From: Rhodoferax sp.
Lineage (GTDB): Bacteria > Pseudomonadota > Gammaproteobacteria > Burkholderiales > Burkholderiaceae_C
Direction: 5' to 3'
Length of the DNA: 38,518 nt
Assembly: GCF_025356155.1 (NCBI RefSeq)
Contig: NZ_JANXUQ010000042.1
Span: forward strand, 1-38,518
The notes under the pieces are model-generated. The model ran no database searches and was not told the DNA's origin. It saw only the letters and a program-made list of their open reading frames with translations. Both the position numbers and the translations under genes were made by a program. Each line of letters opens with the position of its first letter. Within the stretch, counting starts at the first letter, position 1. Positions 28,410 through 36,960 of the stretch are shown one piece after another.

Positions 28410-28631
28410 TCATGGTTTCGCTTTGGCCAAGCAAAACGCAACCACCGCATTGGCATGCCCATGCCCCATGCCATGCTCCGCTTTGAGCAAGTTCACGATC
28501 TCCATGTGCTTCATGCTCTGTTGCTGTTGGCGCACCAGGCCAAACCAATGGTCCATGGGGTGGCCGTAGGTCTTTTCGATGGACGGAAAATACGACGCGG
28601 GGCCTTTGACTTTTTCGGGTGCTGCTGCCAT
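28410..28631 (-). CDS. DUF4287 domain protein
   Basis: A 73-residue protein. The motif set PASYFPSIEKTYGHPMDHWF, MEIVNLLKAEHGMGHGHANA matches the DUF4287 family, small proteins of unknown function sometimes joined to DUF5655. ATG 28631-28629 has a good AAGGAG about seven bases upstream. It sits 49 bp before the start side of the convergently placed phosphatase-like gene and just downstream of the epimerase-like gene, on the same strand as the latter. Confidence 0.85.
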   Translation of the reverse strand: MAAAPEKVKGPASYFPSIEKTYGHPMDHWFGLVRQQQQSMKHMEIVNLLKAEHGMGHGHANAVVAFCLAKAKP

Positions 28632-28680
28632 GGAAAACTCCTTGTAATAGGGGTTGCTGTGCGGCCCCTATTGTTGTCGT

Positions 28681-29715
28681 TCAATGGGCCATGCGTACGG
28701 CACCGAGCTTCGATGTTGCGGCATTCCCGGTCGCCAGGCAACCCATCCCTTCCAGCGCAGCCTCCACCGCCGCGTCCAATGGCGTGTGTGGCTCATGCCC
28801 CAGCGTTGCAACCAGCTTGGTGTTGTCCATGGCAAGGGGCACATTCCACAGGTAGCGCATCTCACGCAGTTCACGCAGGGTCGCAACAAAAGGCGATGCC
28901 AGCGCGATCAGCCACCAGGGGAAGGCGCTCACCTTGGGCTTGGCACCACCGCGGCGGGTGACGACGCGGCTGATGGCCGCTGCCATTTGCGTGCCATCGG
29001 CATCCCAATGGCCTTGCATGTGAAACGAGGCAAACGGCTCCAACGTGTCGCGGCGCTGTACCAGTTCCACCATCGTGCGTGCCACATCGGGCAGGTAAGA
29101 CCATTGGTGGCCGACACCGCGCTTGCCGGGCAGCATTACGGCTTTGACCGGCAGGTTCGGCTTGACCAGCCCTTGCGAGAACCAGCTGTTGCCCACCTTG
29201 GGACCAAAGAAATCGCCCGCCCGCACCACGATCACTTTGCAACCCTCGCCGCTGGCCACGCGCAGGCGTTGCTCCAGCTCCACCCGTATCGCGCCCTTGC
29301 GGGTCAGCGGCTGTTGGGGCGAATCTTCGCGCAGCAGTGGGAAGGCGCTGGGGCCGAAGTTGTAGACCGTGCCGGGCAACACAATGGTGGCGCCTTCGGC
29401 CTGCGCGGCTGCGATGGTGTTGTCCAGCATCGGCAGTACCAACTCGGCCCAGCGCAGGTAGCCGGGTGGGTTGACGGCATGCACGATGACGGCGCAGCCG
29501 CGGGCTGCAGCCACCACATCCCCTCGGTTCATGGCGTCACCGCGGATCCAGACCATACCGTCGCGCCGCTCCAGGGCCTGCTCACCGCCACGGCGCAGTG
29601 CGCGCACCGTCCAGCCCGCGTCACGCAGTTGGCGTGCCACCTCGCCGCCGATGCCGCCCGTTGCGCCCAATACCAATGCTGTCTTGTTGCTGATGCTGTT
29701 GTTGATGTGGTCCAT
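28681..29715 (-). CDS. NAD(P)-binding epimerase/dehydratase-like protein (atypical SDR)
   Basis: A 344-residue protein with an N-terminal Rossmann fold: TALVLGATGGIGGEVARQL (about residues 12-30) holds the dinucleotide-binding GxxGxxG. NFGPSAFPLLREDSPQQPLT and VRAGDFFGP are typical of extended SDR epimerase-like proteins. The classical YxxxK pair is not clear, so the reaction is not assigned. The Shine-Dalgarno AAGGAG lies seven bases before ATG 29715-29713. It is divergent from a LysR gene with a 105-bp shared upstream region, which suggests that regulator controls it. Confidence 0.88.
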   Translation of the reverse strand: MDHINNSISNKTALVLGATGGIGGEVARQLRDAGWTVRALRRGGEQALERRDGMVWIRGDAMNRGDVVAAARGCAVIVHAVNPPGYLRWAELVLPMLDNTIAAAQAEGATIVLPGTVYNFGPSAFPLLREDSPQQPLTRKGAIRVELEQRLRVASGEGCKVIVVRAGDFFGPKVGNSWFSQGLVKPNLPVKAVMLPGKRGVGHQWSYLPDVARTMVELVQRRDTLEPFASFHMQGHWDADGTQMAAAISRVVTRRGGAKPKVSAFPWWLIALASPFVATLRELREMRYLWNVPLAMDNTKLVATLGHEPHTPLDAAVEAALEGMGCLATGNAATSKLGAVRMAH

Positions 29716-29820
29716 CTTGAAACTCCTTCAGTGAAAAATGTTGTTGCGATGGATGAAGTGTCAGCCAGGCAGCACTACAAAGCAATTGACCAACATGAAC
29801 CATCAGCTATACATTTATGC

Positions 29821-30756
29821 ATGACAAACGACACAACACCCAACGACATCGGCTGGGAGCTATACCGCTCCTACCTCAGTGTTTTGAAAGAGGGCTCACT
29901 CTCTGCCGCGGCCCGTGCCATGGGCATTGCGCAACCTACGGTGGGGCGGCACATTGCCGCGCTGGAGAAATCTCTGAAGGTGACGCTGTTCACCCGCTCC
30001 CAGCTGGGCCTGTTGCCCACCGAAGCGGCGCTGGAGCTGGAGCCCTTCGCCCAAACCATGAGCAGCTCGGCCGCGGCGCTTAAGCGTGCCGCGGAGAGCC
30101 AAGGCACGGGCATACGGGGCACGGTGCGTGTCACCGCCAGCGAGGTGATAGGGGTGGAAGTGTTGCCACCCATCATTGCCCAACTGCAAAGTTCCCATCC
30201 AGAGTTGAAAGTAGAGCTGGTGCTAAGCAACCGCGTGCAAGATTTGCTCAAGCGCGAGGCCGACATTGCCATCCGCATGACCCAGCCCAAGCAGGAGCTG
30301 CTGATCGCCCGGCATGTGGGTCAGGTGCAGCTGGGCTTTCATGCCCACAAGAAATACCTGCGCAAACGCGGCACACCGGCTTCGCTGGCGGATCTGGCCC
30401 AGCACGCGTTGATTGGTTTTGACGAAGAAACACCGTTTGTGCGCGCGTCACGCAAAGGCTTCCCGCTATGGAGCCGGGACGCCTTTGCCATTCGCACCGA
30501 CAGCGACGTGGCGCAGCTGGCGCTGATACGCGCTGGCAGCGGCATTGGCATCTGCCAAGTGGCGCTGGCGGCGCGTGACCCGCAACTGGTGCGCCTGCTG
30601 CCAGACGGTTTTACGCTGAGCCTGGATACCTGGCTCACCATGCACGAAGACCTGCGCAACAACCCCCGCTGCAAAGTGGCGTTTGACGCTTTGCTGCAGG
30701 GGCTGCAAAACTACATCACGCCAACGCCAGTTCCGCCAGCCGCAGCGCGCCGCTGA
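29821..30756 (+). CDS. LysR-family transcriptional regulator
   Basis: A 311-residue LysR regulator with an N-terminal winged helix-turn-helix (about 12-75; SLSAAARAMGIAQPTVGRHI). The substrate-binding domain starts near 97 at GTVRVTASEVIGVEVLPPI. ATG 29821 gives the usual distance to the DNA-binding domain; the much longer upstream frame is a shadow of the divergent epimerase-like gene. The divergent layout (29716-29820) points to control of that gene. Its 3' end overlaps the 3' end of the convergent PanE-MYG1 gene by 41 bp. Confidence 0.92.
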   Translation: MTNDTTPNDIGWELYRSYLSVLKEGSLSAAARAMGIAQPTVGRHIAALEKSLKVTLFTRSQLGLLPTEAALELEPFAQTMSSSAAALKRAAESQGTGIRGTVRVTASEVIGVEVLPPIIAQLQSSHPELKVELVLSNRVQDLLKREADIAIRMTQPKQELLIARHVGQVQLGFHAHKKYLRKRGTPASLADLAQHALIGFDEETPFVRASRKGFPLWSRDAFAIRTDSDVAQLALIRAGSGIGICQVALAARDPQLVRLLPDGFTLSLDTWLTMHEDLRNNPRCKVAFDALLQGLQNYITPTPVPPAAARR

Positions 30757-32617
30757 AGCTGCGGGCGCCACCAATGAACAGGTTCAAGTGGCAGAACACG
30801 CTGTCTGCGACGCCGGTGACTGCCGCCAGTTCCTGGTCCCGCAAGCCGGCCCAGCTTTGGGGCAGATCCAGTCGGGCGGTGAAAGAGCCGGGCTCCACCG
30901 GCACGGTCTTGACCTGGTATTGGTCGCCATCCGAATCCGGGTAGATGACAAACATTACCTCGGGCATATCGTCCACCACCACCCGCGTCCACGGCATGCC
31001 CCCCTCTTGCAAGTGAAGGACACGGCCACCCAGCAAGCGCGGAGCAGTGCGCACGGTGTCCACAGCGCAGATCTGCGCGACCTTCTTGCTGATGGCGTGG
31101 TCCAGAAACGTGCGCGTGATGGCAATGGCCTCCAAAAAGCGCGTCTCTTGCAGCTGGGCTTTGACCCTGCCGTCCATGCCCGCTTCTTCCATCCAATGGG
31201 TGTTGAGCTGCGCAATCAGGCTGGAGAGGCCAAAGATACCGGGCGACACATCGCCCTGGCCAGTGTCCACAATGTCCAGGTATTGCACCAGTGAATGGTC
31301 GATGGAGCGCACGATCTCTTCCACGGCCTGCACGCTCAGGCTTTGGCCATGGGTGGTGGCCCAGGCTTGGACGTAATCGCTGCCATGCGCAGCCCACACC
31401 AGTCCCGCGCTGGCATAACCTATGCCGGGCAACGTCTGGCCGCCCACTGCATGGGCGGGTCGCGCGCCGTCGAAGCCGCGCTGGTGGTGATCGAAACGGC
31501 CCTTGGCGGCATCCCAGCTGCCGCCTACGTCCACCGCGAAGTCGGCGGCGTCTATCAACTCCTGTTTGCGGGTGCGCACCAGCGTGTGGGATGGAAAGAC
31601 TCCCATCAGCACACCTACGCCAAAAACGTCGTCGGCATGGAAGCTGCCACTGTGCGTGGCGATGGTGGTGGTCGCGGCCTTTGCGGGAGCCAGTGCATCG
31701 CTTGGTTTGCCCTGCGCATGCAGCACCAGCCCGCGGTACACGGCGCTGTGTCCCGGTGTCGCCACGCCGTGTTCCAAGCCTAGCTGGTGCATGCGGCCAG
31801 ACAGCCAGCGCAGTTCCAGCGGCTTGTTGCGCTCCAGGTCTTCCGACATCGACGAGCGAAACGCGTAGGGCATGGCGGCCAGCTTGGTCATGATGTCGTC
31901 CACCAGATCATCCCGCGTGACCATGCGCGCTTTCTTACCCACGGCCACTCCTTCTTCAATGAGCTGGCGTTGCAGACTGCGCGTCTCGGGGTGCTCCAAT
32001 ATCTGGCCCATGCTGGCCCGCAGCAGCGATGTGGTGGCTGACAGCGCCGACAGCGCTATGAATTTTTCCCACAGTACCCCATCGATGTGGTCTGCGAGTT
32101 TGGCGTCCAGTGCCTCGGCTCGGGTGCAAGCCGCCGCGAATTGGGCCATCACCGGGTCACCACCCGCCGCGTCCGCCACGATCAGGTGCAATCCGCCAGG
32201 GCTGCGGATGACGCCTGGCCGGTCGATAACGGCCGACACATAAATCACACCGGCCCGGACCTTGGCCTGTGGCGCTTGCTGCGCAATCATCGCTGCGCTG
32301 TCGATGCCGTTTTGCAGCGTCAGTATCCGCGTGTCGGGTCCGATCAGAGGCGCCATGGACTGCGCGGCCGATTCTGTATCCCACAGCTTGACGGCAAAGA
32401 TGACCAGATCCACGGGGCCGATCTCGGCCGGCTGGTCGGTGGCAGTGACGCGCGCCAGGTGGACGGGATGCAGCGGGCTTTGGATGTGCAGACCGTCCTT
32501 GCGCAGGGCCTGCAGATGCGCGCCACGTGCGATGAAGGCCACGTCTTCTCCAGCCGCCTGCAGGCGTGCGCCCACGTAGGCGCCCACGCCGCCCGAACCC
32601 ATGATTGCGATACGCAT
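30716..32617 (-). CDS. Fusion of ketopantoate reductase-like (PanE/ApbA) and MYG1/UPF0160 domains
   Basis: One uninterrupted 633-residue ORF. Residues 1-about 305 are PanE/ApbA-like: the NADPH-binding start [26 protein letters not shown] near 101, a likely catalytic Lys185 in GVLWEKF, and [13 protein letters not shown] near 256. PanE reduces ketopantoate to pantoate in CoA synthesis, but many relatives use other 2-keto acids. After a roughly ten-residue Ala/Pro linker, residues about 317-633 match MYG1: [10 protein letters not shown] (321-330), DVGG (363-366) and FDHHQRGF (375-382), a DHH-like metal site; human MYG1 is reported as a 3'-5' RNA exonuclease. These families are normally separate proteins. 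The frame has no internal stop and both halves keep their key residues. Confidence 0.88.
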   Translation of the reverse strand: MRIAIMGSGGVGAYVGARLQAAGEDVAFIARGAHLQALRKDGLHIQSPLHPVHLARVTATDQPAEIGPVDLVIFAVKLWDTESAAQSMAPLIGPDTRILTLQNGIDSAAMIAQQAPQAKVRAGVIYVSAVIDRPGVIRSPGGLHLIVADAAGGDPVMAQFAAACTRAEALDAKLADHIDGVLWEKFIALSALSATTSLLRASMGQILEHPETRSLQRQLIEEGVAVGKKARMVTRDDLVDDIMTKLAAMPYAFRSSMSEDLERNKPLELRWLSGRMHQLGLEHGVATPGHSAVYRGLVLHAQGKPSDALAPAKAATTTIATHSGSFHADDVFGVGVLMGVFPSHTLVRTRKQELIDAADFAVDVGGSWDAAKGRFDHHQRGFDGARPAHAVGGQTLPGIGYASAGLVWAAHGSDYVQAWATTHGQSLSVQAVEEIVRSIDHSLVQYLDIVDTGQGDVSPGIFGLSSLIAQLNTHWMEEAGMDGRVKAQLQETRFLEAIAITRTFLDHAISKKVAQICAVDTVRTAPRLLGGRVLHLQEGGMPWTRVVVDDMPEVMFVIYPDSDGDQYQVKTVPVEPGSFTARLDLPQSWAGLRDQELAAVTGVADSVFCHLNLFIGGARSFSGALRLAELALA

Positions 32618-32738
32618 AGTTGTTCCTTCTCGGTGTTGTCGGAGGTTAACCTATGCGGGGAAACGCTTAGCTATAACTATCTCTTTTGCGCTAAGGTATA
32701 CCCACATTGGAGCCGCGTTGGTTCTTGGGAGCATTCCC

Positions 32739-34274
32739 GTGCAATTGCGCCACAGAATTTTCTTCATCATCGTAGCCGCGCTGAGCGGCATTGTGCTGAC
32801 CAGTGCATTTGGCCTGTATGCCCTGCGTCAGAATCTGTACGAAGGTCGACAAGAAGAGATTCACAAGGTGGCGCTGTTGAGCCGGGGCGTGCTGGAACGC
32901 TACCAAAAATTGGAAGCCAGTGGCAAGCTCAGCAAGGAGGAGGCGCAAAACCAGGCCAAGGAAGCGCTTTCGGGTCTGCGCCATGAAGACGACTACATCT
33001 TCGTGCGCACCATGGACAACCAGATGCTGGTGCATGCGGACCAAAACCGCATAGGCAAGGTCGATAAGGGCTCCAAGACGGCGGACGGGCGCATGACGTC
33101 CGACATCTATGTCGATGGGCTTGCAAAGGCCGACCGCGTGTACATGATTGCCTTTGTCGCCCGCCCCGGTGATCCCAACAAAACCCCGGTGCCCAAACTG
33201 CTGGGCGCCATACGGTTTGAGCCCTGGAACTGGGTCGTCGGCAATGGTGTTTTCGTTGACGATCTGGATGCGGCCTTCATGTCCTACGCCTACAAGTTCT
33301 GCGCCATCGGCGGCGCGCTGCTAGTAATGATGGGCGCTTTGGGCGCCTTGCTGTTTCGTTCGATCCAGCGACAATTGGGCGGCGAGCCACAGTACGCATC
33401 CGACGTGGTCAACCGCATCGCCTCCGGCGATTTAAGCGTGGCCATCGCCGTCAATGGCCCGTCCACCAGCCTATTGGCCTCCATGGAACGCATGCGTGCC
33501 AGCCTGCGCAAGATCGTCGCCGATGTGAGCGAAGGCTCCGAATCCATCCAGTTGGCAACAGCGGAAGTAGCCAATGGAAATCTGGACCTCTCCAACCGCA
33601 CGGAACAAGCGGCGGCCACGGTGGAAGAAACCTCAGCTTCCATGCAACAGCTGGCAGACAACGTGCACCAAAGCGTTGCCGCCGCGCGCCAGGCCAACCA
33701 GCTTGCGCTGGATGCATCCACGGTTGCCAGCGCGGGTGGCGAGGTCGTGTCGCGCGTGGTCGCAACCATGGGCGAGATCAGCACATCGTCCCGCAAGATC
33801 AACGACATCATCAGCGTGATTGACGGCATCGCCTTCCAGACCAATATCCTGGCGCTGAATGCCGCGGTGGAGGCCGCCCGGGCCGGCGAGCAGGGTCGCG
33901 GGTTTGCGGTCGTAGCGTCCGAGGTGCGCACGCTGTCACAACGCAGCGCACAGGCGGCCAACGAGATCAAGGCGCTGATATCCAGCTCGGTCGCCAATGT
34001 CGAGAGTGGCTCCGCGCTGGTTCAACAGGCGGGCACGACCATGCAGGAAATTGTGGGTGCCGTACAAAAGGTGACTGACATGATCGGGGAGATCTCCACG
34101 TCCACCGCGCACCAAAGCGCGTCCATCAACGAGATCGTCAGCGCCGTGTCGCATATGGACCAGATGACGCAGCAAAACGCTGCCTTGGTGGAAGAGGGCG
34201 CTGCTGCCGCTGCCAGCCTCAAGGAGCAGGCCCAGGGGCTGACCGCAACGATTGGCGTCTTCCGCCTGACCTAG
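32739..34274 (+). CDS. Methyl-accepting chemotaxis protein with single-Cache sensor
   Basis: A 511-residue chemoreceptor. From GTG 32739 it starts (M)[19 protein letters not shown], the first TM helix. A periplasmic single-Cache-like domain (about 35-180) contains [20 protein letters not shown] and [16 protein letters not shown]2 is at about 185-210, followed by a HAMP region and a long coiled-coil signalling domain with the conserved tip [20 protein letters not shown] and [14 protein letters not shown]. No C-terminal CheR-docking pentapeptide is visible. GGGAG seven bases upstream of GTG supports this start over a longer frame beginning at 32601, which would overlap the divergent PanE-MYG1 gene. 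No other chemotaxis genes lie in the window, so it is an orphan receptor. Confidence 0.93.
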   Translation: MQLRHRIFFIIVAALSGIVLTSAFGLYALRQNLYEGRQEEIHKVALLSRGVLERYQKLEASGKLSKEEAQNQAKEALSGLRHEDDYIFVRTMDNQMLVHADQNRIGKVDKGSKTADGRMTSDIYVDGLAKADRVYMIAFVARPGDPNKTPVPKLLGAIRFEPWNWVVGNGVFVDDLDAAFMSYAYKFCAIGGALLVMMGALGALLFRSIQRQLGGEPQYASDVVNRIASGDLSVAIAVNGPSTSLLASMERMRASLRKIVADVSEGSESIQLATAEVANGNLDLSNRTEQAAATVEETSASMQQLADNVHQSVAAARQANQLALDASTVASAGGEVVSRVVATMGEISTSSRKINDIISVIDGIAFQTNILALNAAVEAARAGEQGRGFAVVASEVRTLSQRSAQAANEIKALISSSVANVESGSALVQQAGTTMQEIVGAVQKVTDMIGEISTSTAHQSASINEIVSAVSHMDQMTQQNAALVEEGAAAAASLKEQAQGLTATIGVFRLT

Positions 34275-34288
34275 GGCGCTCCGACCGG

Positions 34289-34567
34289 TCAGTTCAATCG
34301 CTGCTTCTGCGTCTTCAGCTCTTCCATCAAAGGGTCCGACTGACCGCCGTCTGCGATGTGGCTCTTGTACCAGACCGTCAGGATCGTGGTCACCACGGGG
34401 CCGGGGTCCTGTAGCACCTTGTCAAAGTCCAGCCCATTGATGGTGCAGACCAGCTTGACCAGGTCCATGTCCAGGTCAATGGCGTCCGCCTCGACGCGGC
34501 GGATCTTGAGATCGGCAAATGAATAGCCCTCGGGCAGCTTGAGTGTCAGCAGTGAATCGGTTGGCAT
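34289..34567 (-). CDS. Conserved-looking small protein of unknown function
   Basis: A 92-residue, mildly acidic protein without signal peptide or membrane helix. It starts MPTDSLLTLKLPEGYSFADL and has a segment TILTVWYKSHIADGGQSDPL near the C-terminus. It is read opposite to the chemoreceptor, whose stop is 15 bp away, and is divergent from the RhtB-type exporter. Codon use fits its neighbours. No family is recognised. Confidence 0.65.
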   Translation of the reverse strand: MPTDSLLTLKLPEGYSFADLKIRRVEADAIDLDMDLVKLVCTINGLDFDKVLQDPGPVVTTILTVWYKSHIADGGQSDPLMEELKTQKQRLN

Positions 34568-34679
34568 GGCGGGTCGGGATGTGGCTTGTTGCTACAGGCT
34601 CGGATTGTCGCAAGCTTGGCAAGCCGGGCTGTGACGCAGCTTCTGATAGCCTTGCACCATTCGCACACGGAGAATTCGT

Positions 34680-35312
34680 ATGACCCTCAACACTTGGTGG
34701 CTTTTCATCATCATGACCTTTGTGGTGTCGGCCACGCCTGGCCCCAATATGCTGTACGTGATGAGCACCAGCGCCCGCAATGGTGTGAATGCCGCCGTGA
34801 TTGCCATGACGGGCTGCATGACGGCCCTGCTGGCGATGATGAGCATCTCAGCGGCAGGCCTGGGCGCGTTGCTGCATACCTTCCCTGCGGTGTTTGATGC
34901 ACTGCGTCTGGCCGGGGCCGCCTACCTGGCCTATCTGGGAGTGAAGTGCTGGCGCGCGCCGGTGTCTGATGCAACGAATGACGGCGAAGCGCGTGCCGCC
35001 GTGCCCAACGCGCAACTGGGTGCTATCTACCGCCAGGGCTTTCTGGTGGCGGCCAGCAACCCTAAGGCGATCTTATTTGCGGCGGCTTTCTTCCCGCAGT
35101 TCATCCACCCCGAAGCGGCCAAGCTGCCGCAGTTTGCCATTCTGTTGGCCACCTTCAGCGTGATCGAGGTGGCCTGGTACTTTGTGTATGCGGTCAGCGG
35201 CAAGTCGCTGGCAGTCTACTTGCGCCGTGCCTCGGTGATGCGGGCGTTCAACCGCGTGACCGGTGGCGTGTTCATCGGTTTTGCAGCGCTGATGGCGACG
35301 GCACATGAGTAA
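34680..35312 (+). CDS. LysE/RhtB-family amino acid or metabolite exporter
   Basis: A 210-residue inner-membrane exporter with about six hydrophobic segments. The signature TPGPNMLYVMSTSARNG near residues 19-35 and the later AASNPKAILFAAAFFPQFI are characteristic of the RhtB branch. Substrates of characterised relatives are homoserine, threonine, leucine and similar compounds; the one here is unknown. The Shine-Dalgarno GGAGA precedes ATG 34680. A 51-bp repeat follows the stop codon. Confidence 0.93.
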   Translation: MTLNTWWLFIIMTFVVSATPGPNMLYVMSTSARNGVNAAVIAMTGCMTALLAMMSISAAGLGALLHTFPAVFDALRLAGAAYLAYLGVKCWRAPVSDATNDGEARAAVPNAQLGAIYRQGFLVAASNPKAILFAAAFFPQFIHPEAAKLPQFAILLATFSVIEVAWYFVYAVSGKSLAVYLRRASVMRAFNRVTGGVFIGFAALMATAHE

Positions 35313-35316
35313 AACA

Positions 35317-35367
35317 GGCCGCTAGCCCTCGTGTAATAAGCGTGAATAGCTCCTGATTTAGGAGCAT
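35317..35367 (+). repeat. 51-bp repeat, copy E
   Basis: A full-length copy in plus orientation: GGCCGCTAGCCCTCGT at the left, GAATAGCTCC in the middle, GATTTAGGAGCAT at the right. It begins five bases after the exporter stop codon and ends 14 bp before the next ATG. It aligns gap-free with copy D at 23798-23848. Confidence 0.85.
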
Positions 35368-35381
35368 TCCTCCGCCGACCC

Positions 35382-35783
35382 ATGCTTGACCTGCGTCTGG
35401 ATACCAACCAGCGCGCGTGGGGTTTTTGGTGGCCCAGGCAAAATGCGCAGATGAACCTGCTGTTTGAATTCGTAGCCGGCATCCTGCGGGGTGTGGTCAA
35501 AGTGGTGTTGGTCGTGCTGACCGCGCTGCTTGCACTAAGCGTGTTGTGCATTGGCTTGGTGGTGGTTGCGTGGATGGTCTTGCGGTTTTTGCTGACAGGG
35601 CGCAAGCCGGCCGTGGTCACCACCTTCAGCCGCTTCAACCAGGCCGCGCAACAGTTTCGCCCGGGCGGTTGGTCTGGCAATGCGTCAGTGGCGCACCACG
35701 ACAGCGCAGACATTGTGGATGTAGAGGCCCATGAGGTGCGCGCAGTGCTGAATGCACCCGCACCGCCTAAAGCCACCGACTAA
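35382..35783 (+). CDS. Small membrane protein of unknown function
   Basis: A 133-residue protein with a hydrophobic region at about 35-68 (GVVKVVLVVLTALLALSVLC then IGLVVVAWMVLRFLL), probably two closely spaced membrane helices or one long hairpin. A polar C-terminal tail follows. ATG 35382 has its nearest AGGAG about 17 bases away, inside the 51-bp repeat, which is too far for normal use. An in-frame ATG at 35451 (MNLLFEFVAG) may be the true start. No family is recognised. Confidence 0.65.
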   Translation: MLDLRLDTNQRAWGFWWPRQNAQMNLLFEFVAGILRGVVKVVLVVLTALLALSVLCIGLVVVAWMVLRFLLTGRKPAVVTTFSRFNQAAQQFRPGGWSGNASVAHHDSADIVDVEAHEVRAVLNAPAPPKATD

Positions 35784-35822
35784 TTTGCAAGAGCGACCCG
35801 CGCAGCGGTGGAGCGTCGGGGC

Positions 35823-36341
35823 TCAATCATACGTGGCTACAGGCTGCGGCAACTCATCGTCCAGGTACAACTCGTATTCATCCCAGCCGTCCTTGCCAAA
35901 GTGTTCGTCGCACTGCTCGGCAATTTCATCGAACGACGTGAACTCCAGGCAGAACATGATGGTGTTGAAAACCTGGCGGTAGGTACGGCCGGTTGCATCT
36001 TCCAGCTCACCAGCGGGATCATCGACGTGGCGGCAGCAGTGCACCCAGACATAGTGGCCTTCCAGTTCGTCTTCCGCTTCCAGCACGCTCAGTGCAAAGG
36101 CCTCGTCGTCCGCGCTGGGCCAGGTTGCCCGTTTTGTCAGGCGGAAAGTTTGGCCATGTTGGGGGTGGGCTGGGTCCAGCTCCATGTCAATGGTTTGCCA
36201 GTCGGGTGAGATCTGCTCTGCAACATCGGCCAGTTCCTGTTCGGTGATGTCACCCTCCCAGTGCACGTCGGTGATGTGGCGTGAGGCGCCGAATTCACCT
36301 TCCCACAGGCTGGCTTTGTGTTTCATGGTGTCTGGGTGCAT
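35823..36341 (-). CDS. Acidic cytoplasmic protein of unknown function
   Basis: A 172-residue protein very rich in Asp/Glu, without export signal or membrane helix. It starts MHPDTMKHKASLWEGEFGAS and ends in a strongly acidic segment (GWDEYELYLDDELP). CCRHVDD in the middle and CLEFTSFDEIAEQCDEHF later contain cysteines and histidines but no clear metal motif. ATG 36341-36339 has GGAGAT about six bases upstream; a second ATG five codons later is possible. It lies next to the DUF2277 gene on the same strand, 43 bp apart, and may be co-transcribed with it. Confidence 0.75.
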   Translation of the reverse strand: MHPDTMKHKASLWEGEFGASRHITDVHWEGDITEQELADVAEQISPDWQTIDMELDPAHPQHGQTFRLTKRATWPSADDEAFALSVLEAEDELEGHYVWVHCCRHVDDPAGELEDATGRTYRQVFNTIMFCLEFTSFDEIAEQCDEHFGKDGWDEYELYLDDELPQPVATYD

Positions 36342-36384
36342 GGAAGATCTCCGGAGTTTGCGGGTGGGTGGGTTGGGTGGCACT

Positions 36385-36669
36385 TTATACAAGTTTTGTC
36401 GGCTCGCCAAACCGGGCCAGCGCCGTGGCGCGCGCCTTGACCGCCTCCACCTCGCGGTTGCGCGGCTCGGCATGGGTCACCAGGGACGCGATCAATGCAC
36501 GTGCCGCCGTCGCCACCGCTTCTATGGCCTGCTCAAACGCGGCCTTGTTGGCCTTGGACGGCACGCTAAATCCGCTGAGCTTGCGCACAAATTGCAAGGA
36601 CGCGTCGCGAATTTCCAATTCGGTTGCGGGTGGTTCAAAGTTGAACAGCGTTTTGATGTTGCGGCACAT
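36385..36669 (-). CDS. DUF2277 family protein
   Basis: A 94-residue protein with the characteristic start MCRNIKTLFNFEPPATELEI, then QFVRKLSGFSVPSKANKAAF and PRNREVEAVKARA. This family is widespread and of unknown function. ATG 36669-36667 was chosen because the family begins MCRNIK and GGAG stands about seven bases upstream; a 15-codon longer frame exists. Upstream lies a 291-bp gap (36670-36960) before the divergent FecR/DUF6600 gene, in which no further gene is seen. Confidence 0.88.
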   Translation of the reverse strand: MCRNIKTLFNFEPPATELEIRDASLQFVRKLSGFSVPSKANKAAFEQAIEAVATAARALIASLVTHAEPRNREVEAVKARATALARFGEPTKLV

Positions 36670-36960
36670 TGCGGGCTCCAGTTTGGCGCACAGCGTCCGT
36701 TCACTTTGCTTCATTCAAACACAGGGTGACCATCCTACTATGCACGCCCAGCGCCACCCTGTGTTGGCTGTCGAACAGATGTTGAAAGCCGAGCTAGCGA
36801 AAATAAGCATGCCCATAAATGTAAGGCGCGGGCCGTGTGAAGGCTGGCCATTCGTTTGAAACATTCCGTAAATGCGCCCTCCGCGCGTCCATCGCCATAC
36901 CGGGCTCAACCGTTGCAGGTAAAGGGCGCACACAGCCCATCGCATATTGAAGGAGTCGCC

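Noticed and set aside
28654-29820. Long 5' extension of the second LysR gene
   Set aside because: The extension is the shadow of the opposite-strand epimerase-like gene; LysR homology begins only a few residues after ATG 29821.
32668-32694. Inverted CTTAGC/GCTAAG between the PanE-MYG1 and chemoreceptor genes
   Set aside because: Six-base arms with a long AT-rich loop are expected by chance, and no promoter or known operator pattern could be placed with confidence.
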